64,000 bases of DNA from Pseudomonas sp. Bc-h (GCF_002080045.1 NZ_MUIN01000006.1:19386-83385); one strand, 5' to 3'. Counted from the first letter of the stretch, positions 1-9,119 are shown. Program-made: numbers and translations. Notes: a model not told the origin generated them from the sequence alone.

Positions 1-815
1 AGTTGCACCTGTTCGACCTCAACAAGCAGGTGCTGGCAGAACTCGCAGAGTTGGGCAGCCGCATCAGCGAGTCGCCCAAACACGCGGTAGAAGGCGCGGA
101 GTTGTTGATCACCATGCTGCCTGCCGCTGCGCATGTTCGCGCGGTTTACCTGAATGAAGACGGCGTGCTGGCCGGAATTGCTGCTGGCGTGCCCGCCGTG
201 GATTGCAGCACCATCGATCCGCAGACCATTCGTGATGTGGCAGCGGTTGCAGCGAAGCAGGGTGTCGTGGTCGGCGATGCGCCGGTATCGGGTGGCACCG
301 GCGGGGCGCAGGCGGGCACGCTGACGTTCATGGTGGGCGCGAGTCTTGAGCACTTCACGGTGCTCAAACCGATCCTCGCGCAGATGGGCCGCAACATCGT
401 GCATTGCGGCGATGTCGGCACCGGTCAGATCGCCAAGATCTGCAACAACATGCTGCTGGGGATTTCCATGATCGGCGTCGCCGAGGCCATGGCGCTGGGG
501 GATCGTCTGGGGATCGATACGGCGATTCTGGCAACCATCATCAACAGCTCTACTGGCCGTTGCTGGAGTTCGGAGATGTACAACCCCTGGCCCGGCATTG
601 TCGAAACCGCGCCGGCTTCGCGGGGGTATACCGGAGGGTTTGGCGCCGAGCTGATGCTCAAGGATCTGGGGCTAGCCACCGAAGCCGCGAAGGTCGCGCG
701 TCAGCCAGTGATTCTAGGGGCTGTGGCGCAGCAGCTGTATCAGGCGATGAGCCTGCGCGGCGACGGCGGCAAGGATTTTTCGGCGGTGATTGAAGGGTAT
801 TTAAAGAAGGAATAG
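1..815 (+). CDS. mmsB: 3-hydroxyisobutyrate dehydrogenase, 5' end cut off by the window
   Basis: NAD-dependent beta-hydroxyacid dehydrogenase, probably oxidising 3-hydroxyisobutyrate to methylmalonate semialdehyde in valine breakdown. The frame is open from the first base, and the N-terminal GxGxMG nucleotide-binding loop expected in this family lies outside the window. What remains shows the substrate-binding stretch APVSGGTGGAQAGTL and the catalytic-lysine helix GQIAKICNNM, followed by the all-alpha C-terminal domain ending in SAVIEGYLKKE. About 270 of some 295 residues are present. A related tartronate semialdehyde reductase is less likely but not excluded. No partner genes are visible upstream. 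Confidence 0.88.
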   Translation, partial: LHLFDLNKQVLAELAELGSRISESPKHAVEGAELLITMLPAAAHVRAVYLNEDGVLAGIAAGVPAVDCSTIDPQTIRDVAAVAAKQGVVVGDAPVSGGTGGAQAGTLTFMVGASLEHFTVLKPILAQMGRNIVHCGDVGTGQIAKICNNMLLGISMIGVAEAMALGDRLGIDTAILATIINSSTGRCWSSEMYNPWPGIVETAPASRGYTGGFGAELMLKDLGLATEAAKVARQPVILGAVAQQLYQAMSLRGDGGKDFSAVIEGYLKKE

Positions 816-839
816 GTGATTTTCGATCGCGTTGTACCT

Positions 840-928
840 GTGGGAGACGCCGGAGGTCACGACGGCAGCGAAAGCGGTGTGTCAGGTACGCCGCCATCGC
901 TGCCGTCGTGACCTCCGGCGTCTCCCAC
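840..928. repeat. Long perfect inverted repeat of the REP class found in the 62.3-64 kb array
   Basis: Two perfectly complementary 31-bp arms (840-870 and 898-928) flank a 27-bp centre. The right arm carries the phrase gtgacctccggcgtctccc, which is also the conserved part of every unit in the tandem array at the right end of the window. It sits between mmsB (plus) and argH (minus), which converge. In RNA it would form a very stable hairpin. There is no T-run, so it is not a classical terminator. Confidence 0.9.
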
Positions 929-1014
929 AAATTTCTCCAGCCTCTCTCACAACATCATTGCCGTTGATACCCTCAGGTCTCCTACACCATCATTGTCAGG
1001 TCAGGCAGAGGGCG

Positions 1015-2442
1015 TTACGCGCGCGGGCCGCTGTAATCCTTGGCCCACTTTTCCTGCGCCAACAGGTTCTGCCTGAACCGCTCAATCTGCTCCGCCACCC
1101 GTACCGGCGATGTTCCACCCCAACCACTGCGGGCTGCCAGCGCGGCATCCAGCGTCAGGGCTTGCAGCACGTCCGGTGTCAGGCGCGCATCGGTATCCGC
1201 CAGCATCTGCGGGGTCAATTCTTCCAGGCCGATGTCCTGCTCTTCACACAGCTGCACCAGTTGCCCGGTGATTTCATGCGCTTCCTTGAAGGGCACGCCG
1301 CGCACGGCCAGCCAGTCGGCGACTTCCGTGGCAAGGGTGAAACCCAGCGGCGCCTGACGCAGCAACTCATCGGTGCGCACGGTCATGGTCCTGACCATTC
1401 CAGCGAAAGCGGGCAGCACCAGATTCAGGGTATCTACGGCGTCGAAAATGGCGTGCTTGTCTTCGCTCAGGTCGCGGTTGTACGACAGCGGCTGTGCCTT
1501 GAGCACCGCCAGGATCGCGGTCAGAGAACCGATCAGGCGCCCGGATTTTCCACGGGCCAGTTCGGCGATATCAGGGTTCTTTTTCTGCGGCATGATCGAG
1601 CTGCCAGTGGCGTAGGCGTCGTCCAGCTCGATCCAGCGGAACTGCCGTGAGGTCCAGATGCAGAACTCTTCGGCCATGCGTGAAATGTTGATGCCCAGCA
1701 TGCTGGCGCAGAACAGAAATTCGGCCACATGGTCGCGACTGGCAACGGCGTCGATTGAGTTTTCGCAGGGGCCTGCGTAACCCAGTTCTGCGGCAGAGCT
1801 TTGCAGGTCCCGCGCAATGGCTGAACCGGCCATGGCAGCAGCGCCCAATGGCGAAAGGTTGAATCGGCGATCCCAATCCTGCAGACGCTGAATGTCTCGA
1901 TGAATCGCCTGTGCGTGGGCCATCAAATGATGGGCGAAGACAATCGGCTGGGCCTGCTGTAGATGCGTGAAGCCTGGCGCGATGGTGTTGATGTGCTGTT
2001 CGGCCTGGCCGACCAGCGCTTTTTGCAGGTCTAGAATCGACAGCGTCAGGACGCGAATCTGATCGCGCAGAAACAGGCGCATGTCGTTGGCGGTCTGGTC
2101 GTTGCGCGAGCGACCGGCACGCAGCTTGCCACCCAGCGCGCCGAGGCGTTCGGTCAGCAGACGTTCGATGAAGGTGTGCACGTCTTCGTCCGCGGGGATG
2201 GGCTGCACCTTGCCGGCGGCGAAGTCTTCATCGATCGATTGCAGGGTCGCGATGATGCGCTGCGTCTCGTCGGCATCCAGCAGCCCGGCACGTTCAAGCT
2301 CGTGGGCGTGGGCCTTGCAGCCTGCGACGTCATAGGGCGTCATGCGGAAATAGACGCTGGGCGAGCGCGACAGATTGGCCATTGCCTCGGCCGGGCCGGA
2401 TTTGAAGCGCGCGCCCCACAGACGTTCGGTTGCATCGGACAT
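1015..2442 (-). CDS. argH: Argininosuccinate lyase
   Basis: Cleaves argininosuccinate to arginine and fumarate, the last step of arginine synthesis. The fumarase/aspartase-superfamily signature GSSIMPQKKNPDIAEL is present, as are the SRNDQ region and the TxLQ.AQP region (FTHLQQAQP). The frame opens at 2448, but the AAGGGG ribosome site abuts that ATG and lies about 7 bases before the second ATG, so MSDATERLWG (475 residues) is preferred. Pseudomonads often carry more than one argH-like gene, so this may be the second copy. No arg neighbour is visible. Confidence 0.9.
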   Translation of the reverse strand: MSDATERLWGARFKSGPAEAMANLSRSPSVYFRMTPYDVAGCKAHAHELERAGLLDADETQRIIATLQSIDEDFAAGKVQPIPADEDVHTFIERLLTERLGALGGKLRAGRSRNDQTANDMRLFLRDQIRVLTLSILDLQKALVGQAEQHINTIAPGFTHLQQAQPIVFAHHLMAHAQAIHRDIQRLQDWDRRFNLSPLGAAAMAGSAIARDLQSSAAELGYAGPCENSIDAVASRDHVAEFLFCASMLGINISRMAEEFCIWTSRQFRWIELDDAYATGSSIMPQKKNPDIAELARGKSGRLIGSLTAILAVLKAQPLSYNRDLSEDKHAIFDAVDTLNLVLPAFAGMVRTMTVRTDELLRQAPLGFTLATEVADWLAVRGVPFKEAHEITGQLVQLCEEQDIGLEELTPQMLADTDARLTPDVLQALTLDAALAARSGWGGTSPVRVAEQIERFRQNLLAQEKWAKDYSGPRA

Positions 2443-2576
2443 GTGCATTCCCCTTGGATACGTGATTGCTGGCGAACCAGGCGTCGACGACGTCGGGGGA
2501 TGCTAGGAAAAACCCGCTACGGGGGAAATGTTTCAAATGGCAAGTGGACTTGGCAGAAATGGAAACCTGTCGGCGC

Positions 2577-2831
2577 TTAACCCGCCAGCAGCGCGTTCAA
2601 CTCGCCTTTGCGTTCCAGCAGCGCCATGTCGTCGAACCCACCCACGTGATGCTCGCCAATGAAAATCTGCGGCACGGTACGACGTCCGCTGCGCTCCATC
2701 ATGATGTTGCGCTGGTCCATCGAGGTCTGGACGTTGATTTCGTTGTAACTCACGCCCTTGGCCTTCAGCAGGTTTTTCGCCGCTACGCAGTACGGGCAGG
2801 TGTTGGTGGTGTAGATCGTGACTTCAGACAT
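2577..2831 (-). CDS. grxC: Glutaredoxin, GrxC type
   Basis: Small dithiol glutaredoxin of 84 residues that reduces disulfides and glutathione mixed disulfides in the cytoplasm. The active site CPYC lies near residue 11 (TTNTCPYCVAA), with the glutathione-binding TVPQIFIG and GGFDDM segments behind it. The open frame runs further upstream, but MSEVTIYTTN has a GGAG ribosome site and gives exactly family length. It lies downstream of the cynTS terminator and is probably transcribed separately. Confidence 0.92.
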   Translation of the reverse strand: MSEVTIYTTNTCPYCVAAKNLLKAKGVSYNEINVQTSMDQRNIMMERSGRRTVPQIFIGEHHVGGFDDMALLERKGELNALLAG

Positions 2832-3026
2832 GACAAAGAACTCCGTTGGTCGGCCCTTGGATTGCGGCCCGGGAATGGACTCGGATGATCGGAGGTTCAT
2901 CCCGATCATCTCTATGACGGAGTTAATCCTATAGCGTTCCGCAAAGGCTTTCGTGTCCAAAACGCTCATTGATGCGATAGATCGTCTCAATGTTCGGGAT
3001 GCCCGCCGAGGCCGTTCGGTTGCAGG

Positions 3027-3056
3027 CAAAAAAGTGCCCGACATATGCCGGGCACT
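3027..3056 (-). terminator. Rho-independent terminator of cynTS
   Basis: Eight-base-pair stem AGTGCCCG/CGGGCACT (3033-3040 and 3049-3056) with an 8-base loop. On the minus strand it is followed by six T residues. It sits 20 bases past the cynS stop. Confidence 0.85.
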
Positions 3057-3075
3057 GGGTGTTGCGGGGGGACGC

Positions 3076-3546
3076 TCAGAACGGTTTGTACGGCAGGAAC
3101 TTGCCATCCAGAGTGATCACCGCGCGGGAACCGCCTTCTGGATCTTCGACTTTCTTGATGTCCATCTTGAAGTTGATGGCGCTGATGATGCCGTCGCCGA
3201 ACTGCTCGTGGACGATGGCTTTCAACGTGGTGCCGTAGACCTGAATCATCTCGTAGAAACGGTAGACGGTCGGGTCGGTGGGCACGCCGTTGCCGATGCT
3301 GCCGCGCAAGGGAATGGATTGCAGTTGGCGCACGTCGTCATCGTCGAGTTCCAGGCGCTGGCCGATGATCTGCGCGACGTTGGCGGGCAACGGGTGCTGA
3401 CCCAGCAGGGCCGCGGTGACGTAGGTCAGGCTCAGGCCGGTACCGTCAGCCAGTTGTTCGAACGACAGGCCTTTCTGCGACTTGATGTCGATGATCTTGG
3501 CGGTCAGGGCCAGGGATGGATCCTGGTAGGCGTTGGACTGTTGCAT
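3076..3546 (-). CDS. cynS: Cyanate hydratase (cyanase)
   Basis: Decomposes cyanate with bicarbonate to ammonia and carbon dioxide. The 156-residue product has an N-terminal helix-turn-helix-like domain ([24 protein letters not shown]) and the C-terminal catalytic fold. The active-site Arg and Glu lie in [11 protein letters not shown] and the Ser in [10 protein letters not shown]. The first in-frame ATG (3555) directly abuts the GAGG ribosome site, whereas the ATG at 3546 is 9 bases away and gives the family's exact length. It lies 59 bases downstream of cynT in one operon. Confidence 0.95.
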   Translation of the reverse strand: MQQSNAYQDPSLALTAKIIDIKSQKGLSFEQLADGTGLSLTYVTAALLGQHPLPANVAQIIGQRLELDDDDVRQLQSIPLRGSIGNGVPTDPTVYRFYEMIQVYGTTLKAIVHEQFGDGIISAINFKMDIKKVEDPEGGSRAVITLDGKFLPYKPF

Positions 3547-3605
3547 GGTGTGCATCCTCAGTGGTTAGCAGGTAAGTACAGTGCTTCGTGGGTTCCGGGG
3601 CGGTA

Positions 3606-4268
3606 TCAAGCGACGTCGCTGTTACGCAGGCGTTGTAACGCGTAGGTGTGCGGATGGCTGGCCAGCGGCACGAAGCGACGGGCAGTACCGTCGAGTGCGT
3701 CGACCGAGCCGGTTTCGATGTCGTAGACCCAGCCGTGCAGGTTCAGGCGGCCTTGTTCCAGCGCCAGGCGCACGCTCGGGTGGGTCTGAATGTTGGCCAG
3801 TTGGGCGATGACGTTTTCACGGACCATCGAGCCGACACGTGCGGTATCGCTGGTGTGAGTGCGGGCGCTGTTGATCACCCGAGCGGACTCTGAGTGGCGC
3901 AACCAGCTGGCGACCGCAGGCAGGTGATCCATGCATTTGCACTGGGCGATGGCGGTCATGGCGCCGCAGTCGGAGTGGCCGCAGATGACGATGTCGGTCA
4001 CGCCCAGAACGGCGACGGCGTATTCGACGGTAGCGGAAACACCGCCCGGCTCCGGGCCGTAGGAGGGCACGATGTTGCCGGCGTTACGGATCACGAACAG
4101 CTCGCCGGGCTCTTGCTGGGTCAGCAATTCCGGTACCACGCGGCTGTCTGAGCAGGTGATGAACAGAGTGGCCGGGTTTTGCGTGCTGGCGAGGTGTTTG
4201 AACAGTTCGGCCCGTTTTGGAAATGCTTCGCTCTGGAATTTGAGCAGACCATCGATTAGCGCTTTCAT
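3606..4268 (-). CDS. cynT: Beta-class carbonic anhydrase of the cyanate operon
   Basis: Zinc enzyme that hydrates carbon dioxide to bicarbonate, the co-substrate that cyanase consumes. Zinc ligands are the Cys of CSDSRV and the His and Cys of CGHSDCGAM; the Asp/Arg dyad sits in the first motif. At 220 residues it has the usual length. An AGGTGA ribosome site precedes the ATG. It is the first gene of the cynTS operon and divergent from cynR, as in the classical cyn locus. Confidence 0.94.
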   Translation of the reverse strand: MKALIDGLLKFQSEAFPKRAELFKHLASTQNPATLFITCSDSRVVPELLTQQEPGELFVIRNAGNIVPSYGPEPGGVSATVEYAVAVLGVTDIVICGHSDCGAMTAIAQCKCMDHLPAVASWLRHSESARVINSARTHTSDTARVGSMVRENVIAQLANIQTHPSVRLALEQGRLNLHGWVYDIETGSVDALDGTARRFVPLASHPHTYALQRLRNSDVA

Positions 4269-4320
4269 GGTGTTTCACCTGGTGGTGAGTGGCTGTGGGA
4301 TCGATACTGATCTTCTCCTG

Positions 4321-4372
4321 CTATAGCGTCCAAGACCGATCTACAATAGTTTCTATAAGTACAGCCTATAGA
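4321..4372. promoter_or_regulatory. cynT/cynR divergent control region with candidate CynR site
   Basis: The 112-bp intergenic region contains an inverted repeat TCTATA-N9-TATAGA at 4352-4372, which fits the T-N11-A form of LysR-type sites. It lies just ahead of the cynR start, where binding would repress cynR itself. A related half-site, CTATAG, occurs at 4321. Assignment to CynR is inferred from position. Confidence 0.55.
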
Positions 4373-4380
4373 GACTCGCC

Positions 4381-5268
4381 ATGCTTCTGCGCCATCTCAA
4401 ATACCTGCTGGCCGTGGCCGATCACGGCAATTTCAGCCGTGCTGCACAGGCGCTGCATGTCTCGCAGCCGACCCTGTCGCAGCAGATCAAACAGCTCGAA
4501 GAATCCCTCGGTGCCGAGTTGCTGGACCGCTCGGCACGCTTGGTGCGCCCGACCGATGCGGGCGCGGCCTATATCGAATACGCGCGCAAGGTCTTGCGCG
4601 ATCTGGAGGCGGGCAAGCGTGCGATCCATGACGTGAAGGACCTGTCGCGAGGGACGTTGCGTCTGGCGATGACGCCGACGTTCATGGCCTATCTGGCAGG
4701 GCCGCTGATCCGTGAGTTCAGCAGCAGACACCCCGGCATTCGGCTGAGCGTCTTCGAGTTGTCCATGGGCGAGATCGAAGCGCGACTGGCCGATGACAGT
4801 CTGGATCTGGCGATCGCCTTCACTGATGTGCGTGACCCGGATATTGAGTGCGAGCCGCTGTTCGTGGAAACGCTCAGCGTGATGGTCGGTCAGGTTCACC
4901 CGCAATTTGGCCGTGAGGAGGCCCTGACAGGCGAAGAGCTGGCAGGCCTGCCGCTGGTGTTGCTGACCAAGGACTTCTTCACCCGCACCTGCATCGACGA
5001 CTACTGCCGCGAGCATGGCATCGCGCCGACCGTGGACATGCAGGCCAATTCGGTAAGCGCGATTCTGGAGATCATTCGCCATGTGCCGGTCGCCACCATC
5101 CTGCCGCAGGCCACGGCAAGCCAGGAGCGGCGCGTCCACGCCATTCCCCTGCGTGACGGCGCCCCGCAACGCAGCGCCGCACTGCTGCGTCGACGCAATG
5201 CCTGGCAGAGCGCTGCATCGGTGGAGTTCATACGCACGCTCAGCCGGTGGTGCGAAAACCTTGCCTGA
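4381..5268 (+). CDS. cynR: LysR-family activator of the cyanate operon
   Basis: DNA-binding regulator of 295 residues that should activate cynTS when cyanate is present. The N-terminal winged helix (HLKYLLAVADHGNFSRAAQALHVSQPTLSQQIKQLE) is typical, followed by a periplasmic-binding-like effector domain from about residue 90. The divergent placement next to cynTS is the main reason for the CynR name. The start ATG is preceded by GAGA and the inverted repeat described above. Confidence 0.88.
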   Translation: MLLRHLKYLLAVADHGNFSRAAQALHVSQPTLSQQIKQLEESLGAELLDRSARLVRPTDAGAAYIEYARKVLRDLEAGKRAIHDVKDLSRGTLRLAMTPTFMAYLAGPLIREFSSRHPGIRLSVFELSMGEIEARLADDSLDLAIAFTDVRDPDIECEPLFVETLSVMVGQVHPQFGREEALTGEELAGLPLVLLTKDFFTRTCIDDYCREHGIAPTVDMQANSVSAILEIIRHVPVATILPQATASQERRVHAIPLRDGAPQRSAALLRRRNAWQSAASVEFIRTLSRWCENLA

Positions 5269-5280
5269 TCGAGTCCGACA

Positions 5281-5355
5281 TCTGCAGCGGCATGGCTGGC
5301 CCGCGGTGGTGATTTCCTGAGCGCCACCGTCGGCAAGCCGCACGGCTACAGGGGA
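5281..5355. repeat. Degenerate REP-type inverted repeat
   Basis: Weakly conserved pair of the GTAGC...CCGGCTTGCCGGCGG class. The right half (gccaccgtcggcaagccgcac and the following ggctacag) is clear, the left half has decayed. It lies between cynR and the cupin gene. Confidence 0.5.
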
Positions 5356-5373
5356 ATTGTGCCCGTTGGGGAA

Positions 5374-5718
5374 TCAGGCAAAAACGAAGTACTTGCGCAC
5401 GGTCTCGACCACTTCCCAGGTGCCTTTCATGCCTGGTTCGATGATGAACTTGTCGCCGGCCTTCAAGTGAATTGGCTCCTGACCTTCAGGGGTGATGATG
5501 CAGTAGCCTTCCTGGAAGTCGCAGTATTCCCACTTCACGTATTCCACGAACCATTTGCCCGGCGTACAGATCCAGGTGCCCATGATCTTTTCGCCATCGG
5601 CGCTGGTATAGGCGTTGAGGTTGACGGTGTGCGGGTCACCGCCGATGCGTTCCCATTTGCAGGCGTCGACGACGGGCAGTGGCGTGGTGTCGCGAAGAAC
5701 GATGATTGGCTTGCTCAT
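5374..5718 (-). CDS. Single-domain cupin protein
   Basis: Cytoplasmic beta-barrel protein of 114 residues, Cupin_3/EutQ-like, of unknown substrate. The cupin strands read GTWICTPGKWFVEYVKWEYCDFQEGYCIITPEG and then HLKAGDKFIIEPGMKGTWEVVETVRKYFV. The usual HxH metal pair is not obvious. A GGAG ribosome site stands before MSKPIIVLRD; a longer frame upstream lacks one. It lies downstream of and parallel to a LysR gene with a 62-base gap, so the two may be co-transcribed. Confidence 0.75.
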   Translation of the reverse strand: MSKPIIVLRDTTPLPVVDACKWERIGGDPHTVNLNAYTSADGEKIMGTWICTPGKWFVEYVKWEYCDFQEGYCIITPEGQEPIHLKAGDKFIIEPGMKGTWEVVETVRKYFVFA

Positions 5719-5780
5719 GACAGCTCCAGAAGAGGGTGGCGAAAGTTGCGCTCGCACACCTTAGGGGTGTCTGGGACGGC

Positions 5781-6704
5781 TCAGTTGTCTGGGCTCGACA
5801 TCGAGGTGCCTGGAAACGCAGTTTTTTCGCTTAGATGACGCACCAGTGCCTTGGCGTATTCGGGCAGGGCATCGAAGTCAGGTGCGCACAGCAGCAACTC
5901 GCGATCGGCCCAACTGTCGCTCAATGGCAGGCTTTTCAGTCGCCCGGCCTGCTGGAAGCGCTCGACTGCAGCCCGAGGTACGACGCCCAGCCCGGCGCCC
6001 CGTATCACCATGCGCATCACGCCATCGAAGCTCTCGGCGCGTACCCGCGTTTTGATGCGGTGGCCCAGATGCAGCGCTTGTTCCTCAAGATAAATCGACA
6101 TGGCGCTGTTGACCCCAAGCCCGACGAATTCGTACTGCAAGGTCTGACTGAAACGCAGCGTGTCATGTTCGGCCAAGGGGTGGCTGGCTGGCATGATCAG
6201 GGTTAACGGATCGGCGCAAAAGGGCAGGGTCTGCAGGTCGCTGGCATCAACGGCGTTGGAAATAATGCCGATATCAGCCGTGCCATGCCGCACCGCGTGA
6301 AGAATCCTCAGACTAGGGTGCTCTTCCAGGTTGATGTCGATATTCGGGTAACGGGCAAGGTATTCGGCCAGACGCTCCGGCAGGTATTCGCTCAGCGCCG
6401 AGGTGTTGCACAGAAGGCGAATCTGACCTTTGAAACCTTGGGCGTACTCGGTGAGATCGGCCTGCAGACGTTCTACCTGCTGCAGGATCAGCCGCGCATG
6501 TTGCGCAAGCGCTTTGCCTGCTGCGGTCGGGGTGACGCCGCGTCGTCCTCGTTCGAGCATTGTGATGCCCAGCGCGGATTCCAGCCCGCGAATCCGCGCA
6601 CTCGCTGATGCCAGAGACAAATGGCTACGAGAGGCTCCGCCAGTAATGTTCCCGGCTTCGCAGACATGGAGGAAAAGCTTGAGGTCGATCAGGTCGAAAT
6701 GCAT
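5781..6704 (-). CDS. LysR-family transcriptional regulator
   Basis: 307 residues with an N-terminal winged helix (LIDLKLFLHVCEAGNITGGASRSHLSLASASARIRGLE) and a C-terminal effector-binding domain. It is divergent from a TauE/SafE exporter gene, which is its most likely target. The ligand cannot be read from the sequence. Confidence 0.85.
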   Translation of the reverse strand: MHFDLIDLKLFLHVCEAGNITGGASRSHLSLASASARIRGLESALGITMLERGRRGVTPTAAGKALAQHARLILQQVERLQADLTEYAQGFKGQIRLLCNTSALSEYLPERLAEYLARYPNIDINLEEHPSLRILHAVRHGTADIGIISNAVDASDLQTLPFCADPLTLIMPASHPLAEHDTLRFSQTLQYEFVGLGVNSAMSIYLEEQALHLGHRIKTRVRAESFDGVMRMVIRGAGLGVVPRAAVERFQQAGRLKSLPLSDSWADRELLLCAPDFDALPEYAKALVRHLSEKTAFPGTSMSSPDN

Positions 6705-6881
6705 GGCGTGCCCTGTGATGCTCCCCCGATTCGGTGGACACCCAGCTGGGGGAAGAACTTACTTTGCTCTGTAATGCAGGTTTTTGGAAAAGCAGAAAAT
6801 CCTGGTGGTTCTGGCATAGCCGAAGGCTGGATCAATATATCGCAGATTTTCAATCGTGCGGCACAGGCTCAGTATGAGCCC

Positions 6882-7646
6882 ATGAACACATTCTTCTCGC
6901 TGTATCAGAACATCGGTTGGAGCCTGACAGGTCTGGTCCTTATGGCCTTCTTGCTGGCAGGCACGGTCAAGGGCGTGATCGGCATGGGGCTGCCTACCGT
7001 GGCGATGGGGTTGCTCGGGGTGGCTATGTTACCGACGCAGGCTGCGGCGCTGCTGCTGATTCCCTCGACCTTTACCAATCTCTGGCAACTGGCGGCGGGC
7101 GGGCATCTGCGCAGTTCGCTCAAGCGGCTCTGGCCCCTGCTGGCGATGATTGCAGTGGGGACCGGATTGGGCTCGTACGTGTTGGGAATGGACGGCGCTC
7201 ATTCGATGGGGCGTGCGCTCGGTGGGGCATTATTCATTTATGCGCTGTGCGGCCTGTTCCTGCCGACGCTCAAGGTGCCGCCCCGCGCCGAACCCTGGTT
7301 GGGGCCGTTGTGCGGTTTGATTACGGGGTTGATCACTTCGGCGACCGGCGTGTTCGTGATTCCCGCCGTGCCCTACATACAAGGCCTCGGGCTTGATCGT
7401 AATCAGCTGGTGCAGGCGCTGGGCTTGTCGTTCACCGTATCCAGCCTGGCACTGGGCGCCGGGCTGTTCTGGAACGGCGCGTTGGGCGGTGCAGAAATGA
7501 GCGCCTCATTACTGGCCGTGGTCCCCGCGTTAATCGGCATGATGCTCGGCCAATGGCTGCGCCAGCGCATCAGCGCCGTGGTCTTCAAGCGCGTGTTTTT
7601 CATCGGCATGGGCCTGCTGGGTCTGCACCTGTTGATATCGGGTTAA
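6882..7646 (+). CDS. TauE/SafE-family membrane exporter
   Basis: Inner-membrane protein of about 254 residues with some eight hydrophobic segments and the glycine-rich N-terminal motif typical of this family (FLLAGTVKGVIGMGLPTVAMGLL). The second half repeats the pattern (LGPLCGLITGLITSATGVFVIPAVPYIQGLG). Members export sulfite, sulfoacetate or other small organic anions; the substrate here is unknown. The frame is open from 6621, but MNTFFSLYQN at 6882 starts just before the first membrane segment. Divergent from the LysR gene. Confidence 0.82.
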   Translation: MNTFFSLYQNIGWSLTGLVLMAFLLAGTVKGVIGMGLPTVAMGLLGVAMLPTQAAALLLIPSTFTNLWQLAAGGHLRSSLKRLWPLLAMIAVGTGLGSYVLGMDGAHSMGRALGGALFIYALCGLFLPTLKVPPRAEPWLGPLCGLITGLITSATGVFVIPAVPYIQGLGLDRNQLVQALGLSFTVSSLALGAGLFWNGALGGAEMSASLLAVVPALIGMMLGQWLRQRISAVVFKRVFFIGMGLLGLHLLISG

Positions 7647-7831
7647 AAAGCCAAGTTAACAATCTCGCTATTATTCATGCTTTCAAGGCAAAAGCTTTTT
7701 GCATCACTGTTGCTTATTCCGCGCCCGCCAAATCGTTATCCTGCCCTCCATTCCAGTTTCCAACCCTTCCCATCTTCCGACGCTCGCCCAAGCCATGACT
7801 GGCTGACGGCCCGGGCAACGACGAGGCTCAA

Positions 7832-8416
7832 ATGAAAAAAGTACTGTTCCTGAACGGCGGCAAACAATTCGCTCATTCCGAAGGCCGCTACAACGCAACA
7901 CTGCACGACGCTGCACTGGCATTCATGGACCGCGCTGGTTTCGACGTTAAGCAGACTTTCATCGACGGCGGCTACGACGTTGCCGAAGAAGTGCAAAAGT
8001 TTCTGTGGGCTGACGTGATCGTCTGGCAGATGCCAGGCTGGTGGATGGGCGCGCCGTGGACGGTGAAAAAGTACATCGACGAAGTTTTCACCGAAGGCTA
8101 CGGCAGCCTCTACGCCAACGATGGTCGCACCCGTTCCGACAGTTCGCAGAAGTACGGCAGCGGCGGCCTGTTGCAGGGTAAGCAATACATGATCTCGGCA
8201 ACCTGGAATGCCCCGCAGCAAGCCTTCGACGACCCGACCGACTTCTTCGAAGCCAAGGGCGTGGACGCTGTGTACTTCCCGTTCCACAAGGCCAACCAGT
8301 TCCTGGGCATGACCGCTCTGCCGACTTTCCTGGCGGTAGACGTGATGAAGGTGCCGAACATCGAAGCCGATATGAAGCGCTACGAAGCGCATCTGGCGGC
8401 TGTGTTCGGCGTCTGA
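7832..8416 (+). CDS. mdaB: NADPH quinone reductase, MdaB family
   Basis: Flavodoxin-fold FAD enzyme of 194 residues that reduces quinones by two electrons, protecting against oxidative stress. The N-terminal flavin loop (VLFLNGGKQFAHSEGRYN) and the WQMPGWWMGAPWTVKKYIDEVF segment are characteristic of MdaB/YwrO-type proteins. It ends just before a strong bidirectional terminator shared with the convergent GST gene. Confidence 0.88.
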   Translation: MKKVLFLNGGKQFAHSEGRYNATLHDAALAFMDRAGFDVKQTFIDGGYDVAEEVQKFLWADVIVWQMPGWWMGAPWTVKKYIDEVFTEGYGSLYANDGRTRSDSSQKYGSGGLLQGKQYMISATWNAPQQAFDDPTDFFEAKGVDAVYFPFHKANQFLGMTALPTFLAVDVMKVPNIEADMKRYEAHLAAVFGV

Positions 8417-8428
8417 ATCGGCTACCCC

Positions 8429-8467
8429 AAAAAGCCCCGCACAGCCTGATCGCGCTGTGCGGGTTTT
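8429..8467. terminator. Bidirectional rho-independent terminator
   Basis: Perfect 10-bp stem (8436-8445 with 8454-8463), an 8-base loop, T4 on the plus side and an A-rich flank on the other. It serves mdaB (plus) and the GST gene (minus). Confidence 0.9.
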
Positions 8468-8474
8468 GTGTGGA

Positions 8475-9119
8475 TCAGGCCGGGGTTTTCACGCTTGGGC
8501 GCTCTTGGACCCTGGCCTGCCAGGCGACCAGCGCCGTGCATTCCTCAGGAATGTCGACGCTGGCGAAACCTGCGAAAACCAGTCCGGCGTAGACCGTGAT
8601 GTCGGCCATGGAGAACGCTTCTCCGGCGACATAGGGCTGACTGCGCAGCACCTGGTCAAAGTACTTCATGCCGGCCACGGCCTTGTCGCGCTGACGATTA
8701 CCCCATTCCACACGACCTTCCCACTCAGGGCTCTTGTACGGCTGCAAGCCCGCACCGAGCCCGGGCGTCGAGTGGTGGAAGTAAAAGCCGATGGGGTTTT
8801 CCAGTTCGGATTCGGCACGCCTCTGCATCATGTGGATGATGGCCTTCTCCTTCGGCGTTTTGCCGGTGAGGGTCGGGTTGCCGTCCTGATTGTCGAGGTA
8901 TTCGGTAATCGCGGTGCATTCGGAAATATTGGTGCCGTCGTCCAGTTGCAGGACCGGCACAGTGCCTAGCGGGTTAATTGCGAGGAACGCCGGTTGCTTG
9001 TGCTCTGCGGCGGGCAGGTCGATCTTGATGAACTCCACCTTTGACGCCAGGCCTTTTTCAGCGAGTGCAATTCGGACCCGAAGCGGGTTGGGGAAACCGG
9101 GAATATCGAAAACTTTCAT
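8475..9119 (-). CDS. Glutathione S-transferase
   Basis: 214-residue cytoplasmic GST. The N-terminal thioredoxin-like domain carries the glutathione-binding NPLGTVPVLQLDDGTNISECTAITEYLD segment, and the all-helical domain begins near residue 95 with the conserved MADITVYAG motif. The substrate is unknown. It is divergent from a TetR-family gene, and two operator-like palindromes lie between them, so it is probably repressed by that regulator. Confidence 0.9.
   Translation of the reverse strand: MKVFDIPGFPNPLRVRIALAEKGLASKVEFIKIDLPAAEHKQPAFLAINPLGTVPVLQLDDGTNISECTAITEYLDNQDGNPTLTGKTPKEKAIIHMMQRRAESELENPIGFYFHHSTPGLGAGLQPYKSPEWEGRVEWGNRQRDKAVAGMKYFDQVLRSQPYVAGEAFSMADITVYAGLVFAGFASVDIPEECTALVAWQARVQERPSVKTPA

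Noticed and set aside
6621..6881. N-terminal extension of 87 codons on the TauE/SafE exporter
   Set aside because: It overlaps the divergent LysR gene and adds a hydrophilic tail foreign to the family; the ATG at 6882 starts right before the first helix.
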